Source: Numida meleagris (lineage: Eukaryota; Chordata; Aves; Galliformes; Numididae). From it: a DNA stretch of 64,000 bases. The first letter of the stretch is position 1. Each line of letters starts with the position of its first letter. The translations under genes and the position numbers were made by a program. Below are positions 50,201 to 61,000 of the stretch, piece by piece. The notes below the pieces were generated by a model. The model was not told where the DNA came from, searched no databases, and saw nothing but the letters and a program-made list of their open reading frames with translations. The stretch covers positions 42,785,571-42,849,570 of the forward strand of contig NC_034410.1 of the NCBI RefSeq assembly GCF_002078875.1, given 5' to 3'.

Positions 50201-51877
50201 GAGCAAATGTAATTCATAAAAATTAAGGTATACCCATTTGTGTGGAATTTTGCATCTGACATTCTAAGTATTTTTCATTTAACACATTTTAAATATTTCT
50301 TCTTTTGAAGACTGGTGTAAACAAGGATATCGGTGAACTGGAGAATGAAGTGGCAGCTTTGAAATGCCAGTTTGAGAAGACTTTGAATGATTCTACTGCA
50401 AACCAAAAATTCCTGGAAGAGAACTTGGTGACAACAAAACACGACTTGCTTAAGGTTCAGGATCAGCTATCCACAGCTGAGAAGGTTGGCATTTTATTGT
50501 AATGTAAAGATGAGCTCCTTGCTCACTTTTTACCTGATTAGTAAGTTAACAAGAACGCACTACAGGACGCAGAGTTCATTGGGTTACATTTGTTACTTCA
50601 TTTTTATTTAGTACATTTTCATTGGCTACTACACGTTTTTGTTACTTCATTGGAAACACGTTATGTGCAGAATAACAAAACCAGAGTGAACGTCATGATT
50701 ATAATGAAGTGAACATTGAAAAATTGCCTGTGTGTCTGCATAGAAATTTTTGAATGAGAACAGTGTTGCCAGTCTTCAGAAGATTTGTTGTCTCATTTCC
50801 GTAGAAAATGAGACTTGTGTTTGTCTCTCCCACTAATGTTGTTTGAATCTACTACCTGGTTCCATCTAAATTTGCATAAGGAATAGAACCACTGTTCTGA
50901 AACTTGAGGAGGAAAAGGACATTTTAAAAAATATATACATTAGCCTGGTTTTCATCACGCGTAACTAATATTGTTGGCATTATTATATAGGAATTAGAGA
51001 AGAAATTTCAGCAAACAGCTGCCTACCGCAACCTGAAAGAAATTCTTACTAAGAAGAACGAACAGATAAAGGATCTACGTAGAAGGCTTTCCAAGTAAGT
51101 GCTGTTCAGTCTGTCCAAACAAGATTCATACTCTTCTCCTGTATATGCTTTTAGAAGTGTAAAACTCTCTCTAAAAACAGACTACAAATTTTCCCTTGAA
51201 TTTCTAGTAGGCTGTTCCCTGATTTTTGACGAGCCAATCCTTTTGATAGGTGCTAGGTGAATGGGATTGAGTTGTGCCTGCGCAGTATTAGTGAGTGTGG
51301 TAGTTAAGCCCCAAGAGCAACACAGGCATACAGAAGGGAGATAGATGTACCAGCTACTTTGGCATTGTCTTATTTCTTCCACGTTTCTTTATGGGAATGA
51401 TAAATGGTACAGTATGTAAGCAAGGGTAGGCTCATATGGGATAAATAAGGATACGCGCTGGCCTTATATCAGGTAGAAAACTATCATTCTGCAAGCAGCA
51501 AGTGGGCACTGGCAACGTGGATGCATTTGACATATTCTGTAGGAGGACAGAGGTGGAACTTGGAAACTTCTGTTTAAACTTCTGACTGTATTTTGGAATT
51601 TGTGAGTAGATCCTTGTTCATGCTGTCAATCTACTATTTAGTAAACTGGCCAATTTTAAAAGCAGAGACTAGTCTGGAAATATGTACTATAATATTGTAT
51701 TGTCTTTGCCCTTAGGCATATGTTGAATCTTGACAGGACTGCACCACTAGTGGGAGTAATTCATTACCTGGCTTTCATATTTTCTTAGAGACAAAATGTC
51801 TCCTGGCTATTTTCTGCTCTGTTTTGGTTTTGATTTTATTATTTTTTTTTATCCTCAGGTATGAGCCAGAAGACTGA
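43710..51877 (+). CDS. LZTFL1: leucine zipper transcription factor-like 1 (BBS17)
   Basis: Coding exons are 43710-43712 (ATG only), 44233-44357, 44842-45036, 45492-45552, 46061-46129, 47544-47609, 47746-47823, 50311-50484, 50991-51094 and 51859-51877 (TGA). All introns are GT-AG and phases join into 894 nt, giving 297 residues against 299 in human. LZTFL1 is a cytoplasmic coiled-coil protein that restrains BBSome entry into cilia; human mutations cause a Bardet-Biedl syndrome. The N-terminal part (AELGLNEHHQNE) is globular-helical. From about residue 95 on, the protein is a long heptad coiled coil (YLKLQTDISELENRELLEQV, LQEENEKLKTRLKTIE, ELEKKFQQTAAYRNLKEIL), and it ends in YEPED. The start is fixed by the family N terminus: exon 1 gives Met, exon 2 gives AELGLNE. 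Residues around the 47823/50311 junction (GDQKTGVNKDIGELEN) differ most from the mammalian sequence as I recall it. Confidence 0.96.
43753..43811. repeat. GC-rich GGCT/GGCC/GACC tetranucleotide repeat in LZTFL1 intron 1
   Basis: A degenerate 4-bp array starts about 40 nt after the first LZTFL1 splice donor and changes unit along its length, from GGCT through GGCC to GACC. The GGCC part is self-complementary. It lies inside the CpG island. Confidence 0.85.
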
Positions 51878-52795
51878 TCTATCACAAGCCGACATAGAAA
51901 GAAAATGGGAGAGTGGTGTTATTTTTTATCAAATTTTGTTTAAAATAGTTTACTATCTGCTTCTAGTGTTTAACTTCCTATTAATACTAAAAGGATGCTG
52001 AAACTTTTACCTTACTTCCTTATAAATCTGTAGTTTATAACTGTTAGTTTCTGTAGTCATGTTTTAAACTAACCATCAGCATTCCTTGAAAAATAGCAAA
52101 GAGCATCTTACTGAAGATCTGAGACAATTCTTTACAAAGAAAGGGGTTTATTTTTGTTAAGAAAAGGAAAAAAAAAATAAAAAATAAGTATTAGGTTTTT
52201 AATGAGGTCTCTGAGGTGAAAACTGGAGCGGTTACATTATTACAATTCATTTAGCCATGAAGTGGTGTTATTTGTGAAAACTGCGTCGGTAGAAGTAAAA
52301 AGTAGGAGAGAGAAAGGAAGAAACATGCTGATTCTATAGCATTCATTCACACTGAATATCTGATCCCTCTGTAAAATGTGACCAGTAACATTTTGCTAGA
52401 GGCTATTCATTAGGTAGTGAGAGAAATATGCTTTCTAGGAGAAGCAGTGGACTCTTTCAGAAAAAAAAAAAAAAACACTAATTGGAGCTATGCTTTTTCA
52501 CTTTAATTTATTTGGAACAAATTTGAACATTGGAATACAAATTCTGATTTTTCCAATACTTTTGATGTTAAAGTGACAATCTGAAAAAGCATGAGGAAGT
52601 AGCTTATGGAGTAGCTTTCTTAAGAAATAAGTTACTGTAGATGTTTTCACCTCCTTTCTTATTGTAACCTCGCTAGAAAACAGTTTACTTCTCTCAAGTC
52701 CTGAGAGAAGACCTTGAATTTACCTGGCAGCCTCTTTATAGTGCATTGTACTTATTCATTTTTCTCTGTTCATATATATGTTGTATGTTACTCCA

Positions 52796-52801
52796 AATAA
52801 A
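52796..52801 (+). terminator. LZTFL1: LZTFL1 poly(A) signal
   Basis: AATAAA stands about 920 nt after the stop codon, close to a T-rich run downstream, and about 100 bp before a CR1 copy. It is the best placed signal for the full-length 3' UTR. A-rich text near 52170 is a weaker upstream option. Confidence 0.65.
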
Positions 52802-52902
52802 ACCATTATGTTTAAAAATATCAAATCTTAAAGAAGCTTTCTTTTTTTGAATAGGAATGCTTTAAAAAATATTTCTAAATACTCTTAAATATTTGTAGAA
52901 AA

Positions 52903-53290
52903 TCATAGAATCATAGAATCGTAGAATTAGCTATGTTGGAAAAGACCTACAAGATCATCCAGTCCAACCATCCACCTACCACCAATAACCCCACTGAACC
53001 ATGTCTCTCAACGCTATATCTAAATGTTTCTTGAACACCTCCCGGGACGGTGACTCCACCACCTCCCTGGGCAGCCCATTCCAGCGCCTGACCACTCTTT
53101 CAGAAAAGTAGTGTTTCCTAATGTCCAGCTTAAATCTCCCCTGGTGCAACTTGAGGCCATTCCCCCTCGTCCTGTCACTAGTTACAAGAGAGAAGAGGCT
53201 GACCCCCAGCTCACTACAACCTCCCTTCAGGTAGTTATAGAGAGCAATAAGGTCTCCCCTGAGCCTCCTCTTCTCCAGACTGAACAATCC
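52903..53290 (-). mobile_element. CR1 LINE 3' fragment, antisense, well preserved
   Basis: It begins with repeats of TCATAGAATC, the reversed CR1 tail, and carries on with antisense CR1 text. The minus strand keeps an open frame of about 103 codons over nearly the whole fragment (53287-52976), with the CR1 ORF2 C-terminal signature ([35 protein letters not shown]). The intact frame suggests a younger insertion than the other copies. Confidence 0.9.
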
Positions 53291-55368
53291 CAGCTAAAAA
53301 ATAGTGGCAGATCAGTAAAAAATCTTGCTTGAAGTGCAAAAATGTAAATTACGGGTTCATGCCAAAAGCTACATCTCATCAAACAGCTACAAAAAAAGCA
53401 TTCCAGTGGCAGGCTGGGAAGAAGTCCTCGGGTAAGAGTTTAACTGGCATTTACAGTGCTTGTCTCAGGATTTGCTTGGGCTGAAATGGATCGTTTTCCT
53501 CACTCCTTCCCAGGTGGGCAGAGCTGTTAAAATTGCTCGTGTAGTCACGCCACAGTCACATCTGCCGTGTGAGTTCTTTTGTTGCCTCTCTTCCCCCACT
53601 GGTTTAGGAAGACAGGAGTGGAATGGACTCCCATGTCTGCAGCATATTACTGCTGTAGCATGACCGTAGGTCTTTGTGAGATGACATACCGACGTGCAAG
53701 GTTGGTTAAATTCAGGAAGGTATTATTTTGTACAGTCACTAAACTGTTATTTTCGTAATAGAGAGCTTCCTGACTTGTGTTTTCTCAGACCAATTATTAA
53801 ATATATATTAAATATTAAATATAATATTAATGACACGAACATGAATGCTTGTGTGGATGAATACTGTATCTTCCTTTGTAATGAAACTCAACAAGATCAG
53901 TTACTACTTCTAAAATGATAGGGAAAGGCTGCTGTTTTCTTCTGGAAAATCCTTCGCTGTTGACTTTCCTAGAATATTGAATATCTGATAAGCTTTCTTT
54001 ATCTGCTTAACCATTTCGGTAGGAGCATGTGTTCTCAACTTCAGTACATGCATAGGTCTCAGTGAAATTAGTTGGCCATAGGCTATCTTGGCTACAGACC
54101 TTGTTATCTCCTCAAATGAGGAAGGCAAATCTTGCAGGGAACTGTGCAGTGCAGAATTGAAACACTGGCTTTGATAACTTATCTTGCAGATTGCCAGTTC
54201 AGTAAGTATGAGATTAGTGTGATTGCTGCCATTTGTGTTGCTCAGTTGCTAAGGGAAAAGTCTCATTTGCAGCTCCCGATAAAAATGTATTCTCTGTCTG
54301 CCTGCCAAAGACCTGGAGCATTATACAACAGCGATTCCCTTTTTGCTGATACAGGCACAATATTCTGAACATGACTGACATTTCTAAAACTTTGCTTCTT
54401 TTTCTACAGTGTAAATTCTAATGCTGCTTTTACTAGCCTTGGTTGTTGGAAGTTCATTACACTGCTCAAGTGTGCACTGTCTGTTTCCTCAACTCCAGCT
54501 GTTAATTCTCTAGTTATGCCTGAAGGGAATGTTTAAAAAGAAAATTTCTCCACAACCAGCTGATCTGTAGGAGTCAACTCTCTTTCATCAGCTGGGGTTA
54601 TTTTCTTGGGGTTTTTTTTGTTGTTGTTGTTATTTGTTGGCTGGTTTGGTTTGTTCTGGGTTTTTTTTTCTGTTTTTTTTTTTTCCTTGCAAACTGAAGC
54701 ATGTTTTCCATGGGAACAAAATCTCAGCAGCTCAGTTTTGCTGGTATTGATTGTGACAGCCAACAAATAACCCCGCGCTGTAACCACGACGTGAGCGCAG
54801 CAGTTGGTCGTTAATAGATGAGCCAGCAGTGCTGCATGCAACCTTCCTAATGAGACAGCATATTACCCAATGCACTTTAACTGTTCGTAAAGTACTCCTT
54901 AATCTGTTTCTCTCTTTTGGATAATATACTTTTTTTCTTAATGTCACAAAATGAATATTAACACATAATCCTTAAACTGCAACTGCTTCTCTTTCATTTG
55001 ATAGACTGATGTCAGAACAGCTGCAACTTGTACATTTCCCACATACCTTGCTTTTGGGAAATGCAGCACAGATGTAGTGATGAGCAGGAGGAATTGCAAT
55101 CCTGCAATCCTTATCACTGCTAAGAGGAATAACTGAAATCTCCAACTACACAAGGGACAATCAGCCAGCTGTTGTTGTAGCCTATGGGTTCTCAAGATCT
55201 AGAAATCTAGCTAGATGCTTTCTCTGTCCTAAAGAAACATGGAGCTTATAGTAGTAACTGTGAGCAGTATGTCTGAACAGAAAGACACTTGAGCTTGTGC
55301 TACTGCACATTGGAGCTGCTGCTAGCTTAGCTGTGTACATGCATGATAGCATTGCTATCAAGGAAAGG

Positions 55369-55485
55369 TCATAGAATCATAGAATGGCTTGGATTGGAAG
55401 GGACCCCAAGGATTATCAAGTTCCAACCTCCCTGCCACAGGCAGAGCCACCAACCTCCAGATCTGGTAGTAGACCAGGTCTGTAG
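55369..55485 (-). mobile_element. CR1 LINE tail fragment, antisense
   Basis: TCATAGAATCATAGAATGGC and the next hundred bases match a reversed CR1 3' end. Similarity fades after about 55,485, so the right boundary is approximate. Confidence 0.75.
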
Positions 55486-55649
55486 AGACTCCTCCAGCAC
55501 TTCTTACGACAGTCATCTAACATGTCAACAGGCAGCATACTGCCACTCAGAAGGGAGTGCCTCCAGCAAGGGCAGGTACTGAACACCAGACATCCAGACA
55601 TGGCCCCTTCCAAATCTTGCTGACAAAGGAAAGCCCACCACAAGAGGTG

Positions 55650-55670
55650 TTTTTTTTTTTTTTTTTTTTT
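55650..55670. repeat. poly(T) run
   Basis: Twenty-one consecutive T on the plus strand, about 165 bp right of the CR1 tail. Its origin is unclear. Confidence 0.9.
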
Positions 55671-57930
55671 AAATCTAAGGGACATCATCTTAAATGTTGA
55701 GCACAGTTTAATAAAATGCTGGCCACCAGGTAGTAGAATTATCTAGGAACTGTCTATATCAGACTTCTTGGCTTTTACTTTTTACTCCTTCCCTTATTTC
55801 CATCTCTTTCAGCAATAGAATGAAATAAAGCTTCTCCCCCACCCTAGGATCATGGTTCCCAACCTATCACTAGGACACCGGACTCCCTTTTGGTCTGCAT
55901 TTTAAGGAGTTGGGAGAGGTACTTCTTACTGCACCGGCATTAAGAAATGCAAGCCCAGGATTTTCAGCCTTCACCAAGTAAGGCTAATTTTACTTCATGA
56001 GTAATGGGGTTCTCTTCTCTGTTTGCCAGCTTCTGATTTGGTTTGCATGGGGCAGTTCTCATGTTGTCCCATTAGTTCCTGACCTGCTCTGGAGATGAAC
56101 CCCTATCCTTTCTCACCTCTCCCCCAGACTCCAAACTCTTGAATCTGTTAGATACAGGGGATATTGTTAATTGTTCTTTTAACAAACATGAGCAATTAAA
56201 CAATCAAAAATTCTTGCATATCTGTTAGAGACTTACCTCCAGATAAAGGAAGAGTCCTCACCCAACCCAAAGAAAGGAAACACAAAGACGATAAGATTTT
56301 GATTGCATAAGAAATAGCATCTTGGTTATCTGAGGTGCATGTGGAAAGTCCTACAGCAAGACATTGAGCTCTGTTTATGATACTGGCATTTAGGAGAGAG
56401 GCAATGATACATTTCGTTGCATCTGAACTTCCTGATCTAGCCTCATCTGTGCCAAGGACACCACACCTCTTTGCCTGCACAGCCTCCCATGTAAACTAGT
56501 TTGAAATGTAATGGGGAGGAGGGACAGAGACAAAGAAATGTTTAACATGATTGTGCTCATCGGTAGCAGTAACCTATTCACACAGAAGCATCCCAAGTGC
56601 TAGCAATGTGCTATTTTTAAGGCTCTCCTTCCTGCGAGTTAGTTATTAAATGCTGTAAGTTATTTATAAGCATCATTTGTAATAAATCCCACAGGCAGCG
56701 AGGAACATTTTGTTTTTTAATCAGTTGCATTAGTTTTCATGATGTGAGACAGTTAACTATATCTGGAGCTTCCCAGTGTGTCCTTCAGTTTAGCAGCTTT
56801 CGGGCCTAAATTCGCCTCAGATTTTTCCTATCAACAGAATTTGGCATTATCCTTGCCACGAATTTCCAGGGCACCTTGCAATTCCGCAGGCAAGGCAGGA
56901 ACAGCAAGAATATTGCACAAGAAGCATGAGCTCCCTCAGACTGTACTGTGGAAAGGCCTGGCAAACCCCCAACGCTAACCCAGTGACCACCTCCACTTCC
57001 AGCAGCACTGAAACACACCATGGAAACTGGTATCATTTATGTGAGATGCATAAATCTCTTGCAGTCACCTATTGTGGTTGGCCGACAGCAGCCGAGAGGG
57101 TGTTATTTGTAAAAAGGACCTGAAAGGGGCCTAGTCCTGTCCTGAAAGGAGACACATTTAGACGCTTGAGGAAGGAAGCTGAGTCCTTGGACTTGCTCAG
57201 CTCCTTTTTATTGCTGGAGACGCTGCTGGTTGCCTCCTTTGCTGCAGTGCTTGAGCTCAAAGTGTACCTTGGCAGGAACCCAAGCACACAGGGTTCACCT
57301 CCAGGCTTGGCACCTCAGCACACCTTCAGTCAGCCCAGGGGCCTCCTCTGGCCTTCTGCCTCCACAGTGGGCTGCATTTTCTCTATCTACTTAAGAAAGT
57401 ATTTTAAAATAGCAGCCCCTTGGAAACATTCGTCTGCAGCAGCAGGGTTTGGACGTGAAGAGAGAAGAGCCTGGGCTGCAGCTCAGTCAAGTGCTGGACT
57501 CAAGGCTGGGGACCTGCCTGGGTGACAAGGACAGTTCTGGGGCTGCTTCCAGATGCCCAAGGACCTACTGAGGACAATGGACACTTACTTACAATAAAAG
57601 CCAGCTCCAACAGCCACTGCAACCAGCCCTAATGGTGCAGAAACATCTTCCCCGTGTGGTTGGATCCAGGCATACAAACACCACCCCCAGAGAAGGCAGC
57701 CATGTGGGGAAGACTTTTTCACTGTCCCTAACCAAGCCACAGCCCCACCGTTGCTCCCTTCCAGTGTCAAGTCAGCACATGAGCGATGAAAATCCCTGGG
57801 CTCACCTCCTTCCCAGAAATGCCTGTCAAAGCCCAAGCAGCTGTTCACCCAAAGTACCAATTTTATAGTGCCGTGTGTGTCTATAATCTATTTACCAGCA
57901 TTCCTACTTCAGTATGTGCCTGTTAATAAG

Positions 57931-57943
57931 ATTAGTAATTAAA
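57931..57943 (+). promoter_or_regulatory. SLC6A20: HNF1-like site upstream of SLC6A20
   Basis: ATTAGTAATTAAA agrees with 9 of the 12 fixed positions of the HNF1 consensus GTTAATNATTAAC and keeps the ATTAA right half. It lies about 135 bp before the ATG, and a further GTTAAT half-site stands at 57922-57927. HNF1 commonly drives kidney and gut transporter genes. AT-rich text makes chance matches likely. Confidence 0.35.
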
Positions 57944-58078
57944 AAGCTTGATAGGAATTGGCAAGCATGCCTCTGCCTTGCCCTCCCCTCACAGCCAGGC
58001 TGGTGAGGAGGCGGCACGGGGCTGGCAGAGCACCTGTGGGCCGGCAGTGGCAGCAGGACAGCTGCCCACCTGCAGGAC

Positions 58079-61000
58079 ATGGAGAAGGCCCGGCCGCTGT
58101 GGGACAACCCCTTGCAGTTTGTTTTCGCCTGCATCTCTTATGCCGTGGGGCTGGGGAATGTCTGGAGGTTCCCATATTTGTGTCAGATGTACGGAGGAGG
58201 TAAGTGTGGTTTATGTTTCTTGCTTTCTGCCTCTAGGAGAAGTGAGATGATGAGCTCCAGAAGTGTTTCGTCCTTGTTGACCCTACCAGGGTCCAGAGCA
58301 GAGCAGGAGGTCAGGTTTTTCTTTTGTGTGTTTCTGGAGGAAAGTTCCTTGTACTGTGCAAGAAGGGGACATAACAGAGCTGGCTTGGGCTACCAGGCTG
58401 CTTTGTTTTACATATTCTTTAGCCTGAGATGTTCACCTGACCGCTGCCCCTACCCAGCGGCACTAATTTATGAGAAATACAATGGAACAGTGGGAAGCCC
58501 CATGTTTTGTGAAAAGAATGGAGCAGAGTGAGAGCTGTAGGTCCGCATGATATTTATGTATTGCTTTCCTGCCCCCTCAAGCCGCTCTGAACGCAGCAGA
58601 GATGAGTTCAGATCCTCACAAGTTCACTGAGGGGTACCTCAGTGGGGAGATGCTCGCACTGACTTGACTGAAGGATCTGCTGTAGCATATCAAGGAGTTG
58701 TCATTAATGTGTTGTCCTTTTTACAAACCTTACTTTGGGAGGTGGTAACTTGGCTGCAAAGCTGCCTTGAATTTGGAAAAAAATCCTCAGTCAGCAGGAG
58801 CTCCTGTGCTAGCGCCTCACAGGAAGCTTTGAAAACAGGGAGTAAATGGGCTCAAAAAAGTCCAACCACTGCCTTTGAAAGTCCATCCCATTCTTCCCAA
58901 ACTGGAGAAAAATGATGTCCAAATCATACAGCAGCCGTGGATGTTGTTCCATTGTTGTTTCTGCTGTTGAAAGTCAATTAATTAGTTAATTGAAAAACAA
59001 GATTACCAATCTCTTCTAGTATGTAACTACCTCTGGTTAACTGCCATTTACTGAAGAACTGCCTGTGCAGAAACTGCCTGTTTTCATAAGCCATCCCAGT
59101 TATATACTACTTCTCATGCTGCATCCATTGTTGGAGCATTGGATCCATCTTATTCATGCATTAAGTGACATGAGCAGTATCTGCCTCACTTACTGCTGAT
59201 CTTTTTCTGACTTTTGTGCCTTCCAGGAAAGAAACACACAGAGATGTTTCAGTTCTTTTTGTTCATTTTGTGCAGTGATCATTGACTCATGGCTTGCATG
59301 GTGGGATTTGGTTCATGCTGGTTGTTGAGAAGCCAACTCAGTGCCGGGACTGCATCAGAGCTGCCCTGAGGGACTGGGTCAGATAATGCCACAGACAAAA
59401 TTACAGCAGAAGCAAAATGCTGCTGTGTCTGAAGCTGTCTTAGACATTTCTGAGGGCAGAAGTGGTGGAAGGGCTGGATTCTGGGAATATTTTTTGAGGC
59501 AGACGTTTTGGGGAGTAAAGGCTTCATGTCTGACACTGAACTCTGGCACAACACTCAGGTGCCTGTATGCAATTAAACCGCATGTGATGAGTGCTCCAGC
59601 AGCTCGTCTTGGCAGGCACCCTGACAGATAGCAGAACTCAAACACTGGCAAGGAGGTTATATGGTGTCAACAGTTTGATGGTCAAAATTCCCTGACATGT
59701 AGCCCAAACTGGAACATTTGATTAACCGTAGAAAAAGAGTAAATAAAATCAAGCATTTTCTGAAAAGCATGTTTTTCTAAGAGCAATTTCTCCACTAGTT
59801 CTGCCCTCCTGGTTAAATTTCCCAGGGGAGCAGCAGCTCTCTCTATTGTTTGTCTAAAACTCCTGACAGCGGGCTTTGCTTCTCCTAATTACTTTCACTG
59901 CCCTCTTAGAAAGCATTGAGCGCCCTTCCAGGGGGCTGCAAGACCCACACAAGACAAAACAGTGCTGCAGGAACACAAGCTGGGTATGCCAGGCACCAGG
60001 GGATGCTGGCAGCTGCCCCTTGGCCTCCTCCTTGCAGGGAGCAAGGCCAGCCCCGTCCGGCCCAGCAGATCAGTTGCCTCCCTTGCGGCATAGGAAGTTA
60101 CCTAACCAGCTAACAAAGGCCTTGTTAATAAAGATAGGGCCGGGCGGTAGGACATTAATTCTGAGAATAAACCGGATTATTGCTCGGTGTTTATTTCCAG
60201 TCCTTTGCCTCAGCCGCTGCCGGAGCCCATTCCTCAGTGCCACTGCACCAAGCCCATCACGAAGAATGTTAATGCCACAGATTAAATCCTAAATAAGAGA
60301 TATTTACGTAAATTTTTTGGCTCGCTGTAAAAAGAGAACCGGGAAAGGCTTCAGGAAGAAATCCAGGGTTTGACTCAATCAGCAGCTCTTTCTTGAAGTG
60401 GAGGGGAAGGATTTAGTCTTCTCACCAGAAATTCAAGCTGATGCACATCCTGCCCCTCACCCTCCTCCCTCCCCTCCTGCCAGGCTTCAATACATTACTT
60501 AAAACTCTCCGTTCTAAATGGGTATTGCTGTTGCTTTGCTCCCCACCACAGAATGCCATGTGTGAAGCCCACTTCTCCTTGCCTTCATTGTCTCAGTACC
60601 TCTCAGAGGTCAGGCCGGCATGTTGTTACCTGTTAACAGCTCAGCACATTGCTCCAGACGTTGGTAATCCACAGTTGAACAACAGAAATCTCAGCTCTGC
60701 CAAATGCCCATGGAAAATTCCAGGTCCTGGCCAGGACACCTGCTGAAACCCCAAGAGATATCCCTCAGGCTGTGCCGTGCTCCTGAACAAATGAGGTGCT
60801 GGGACAAGAGCCAGCCAGCCACCACCACTGGATTGACTTGGCTGCTGAGAGGGCAATGCAATATTGACAGGCTGACGGTTTGCTGGACACCGTCTGCTTT
60901 CCCTTGCAGGTGGCTTTTTGATCCCGTATGTCATCATGCTGATCGTGGAGGGGATGCCGCTGCTCTACCTGGAGCTGGCAGTGGGGCAGCGCATGCGCAA

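Larger units (their letters stand above)
52830..57900. other. LZTFL1-SLC6A20 intergenic region
   Basis: About 5 kb with two CR1 fragments and a poly(T) run, listed separately, and otherwise no supported gene or RNA. Its right end should hold the SLC6A20 promoter. Confidence 0.6.
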
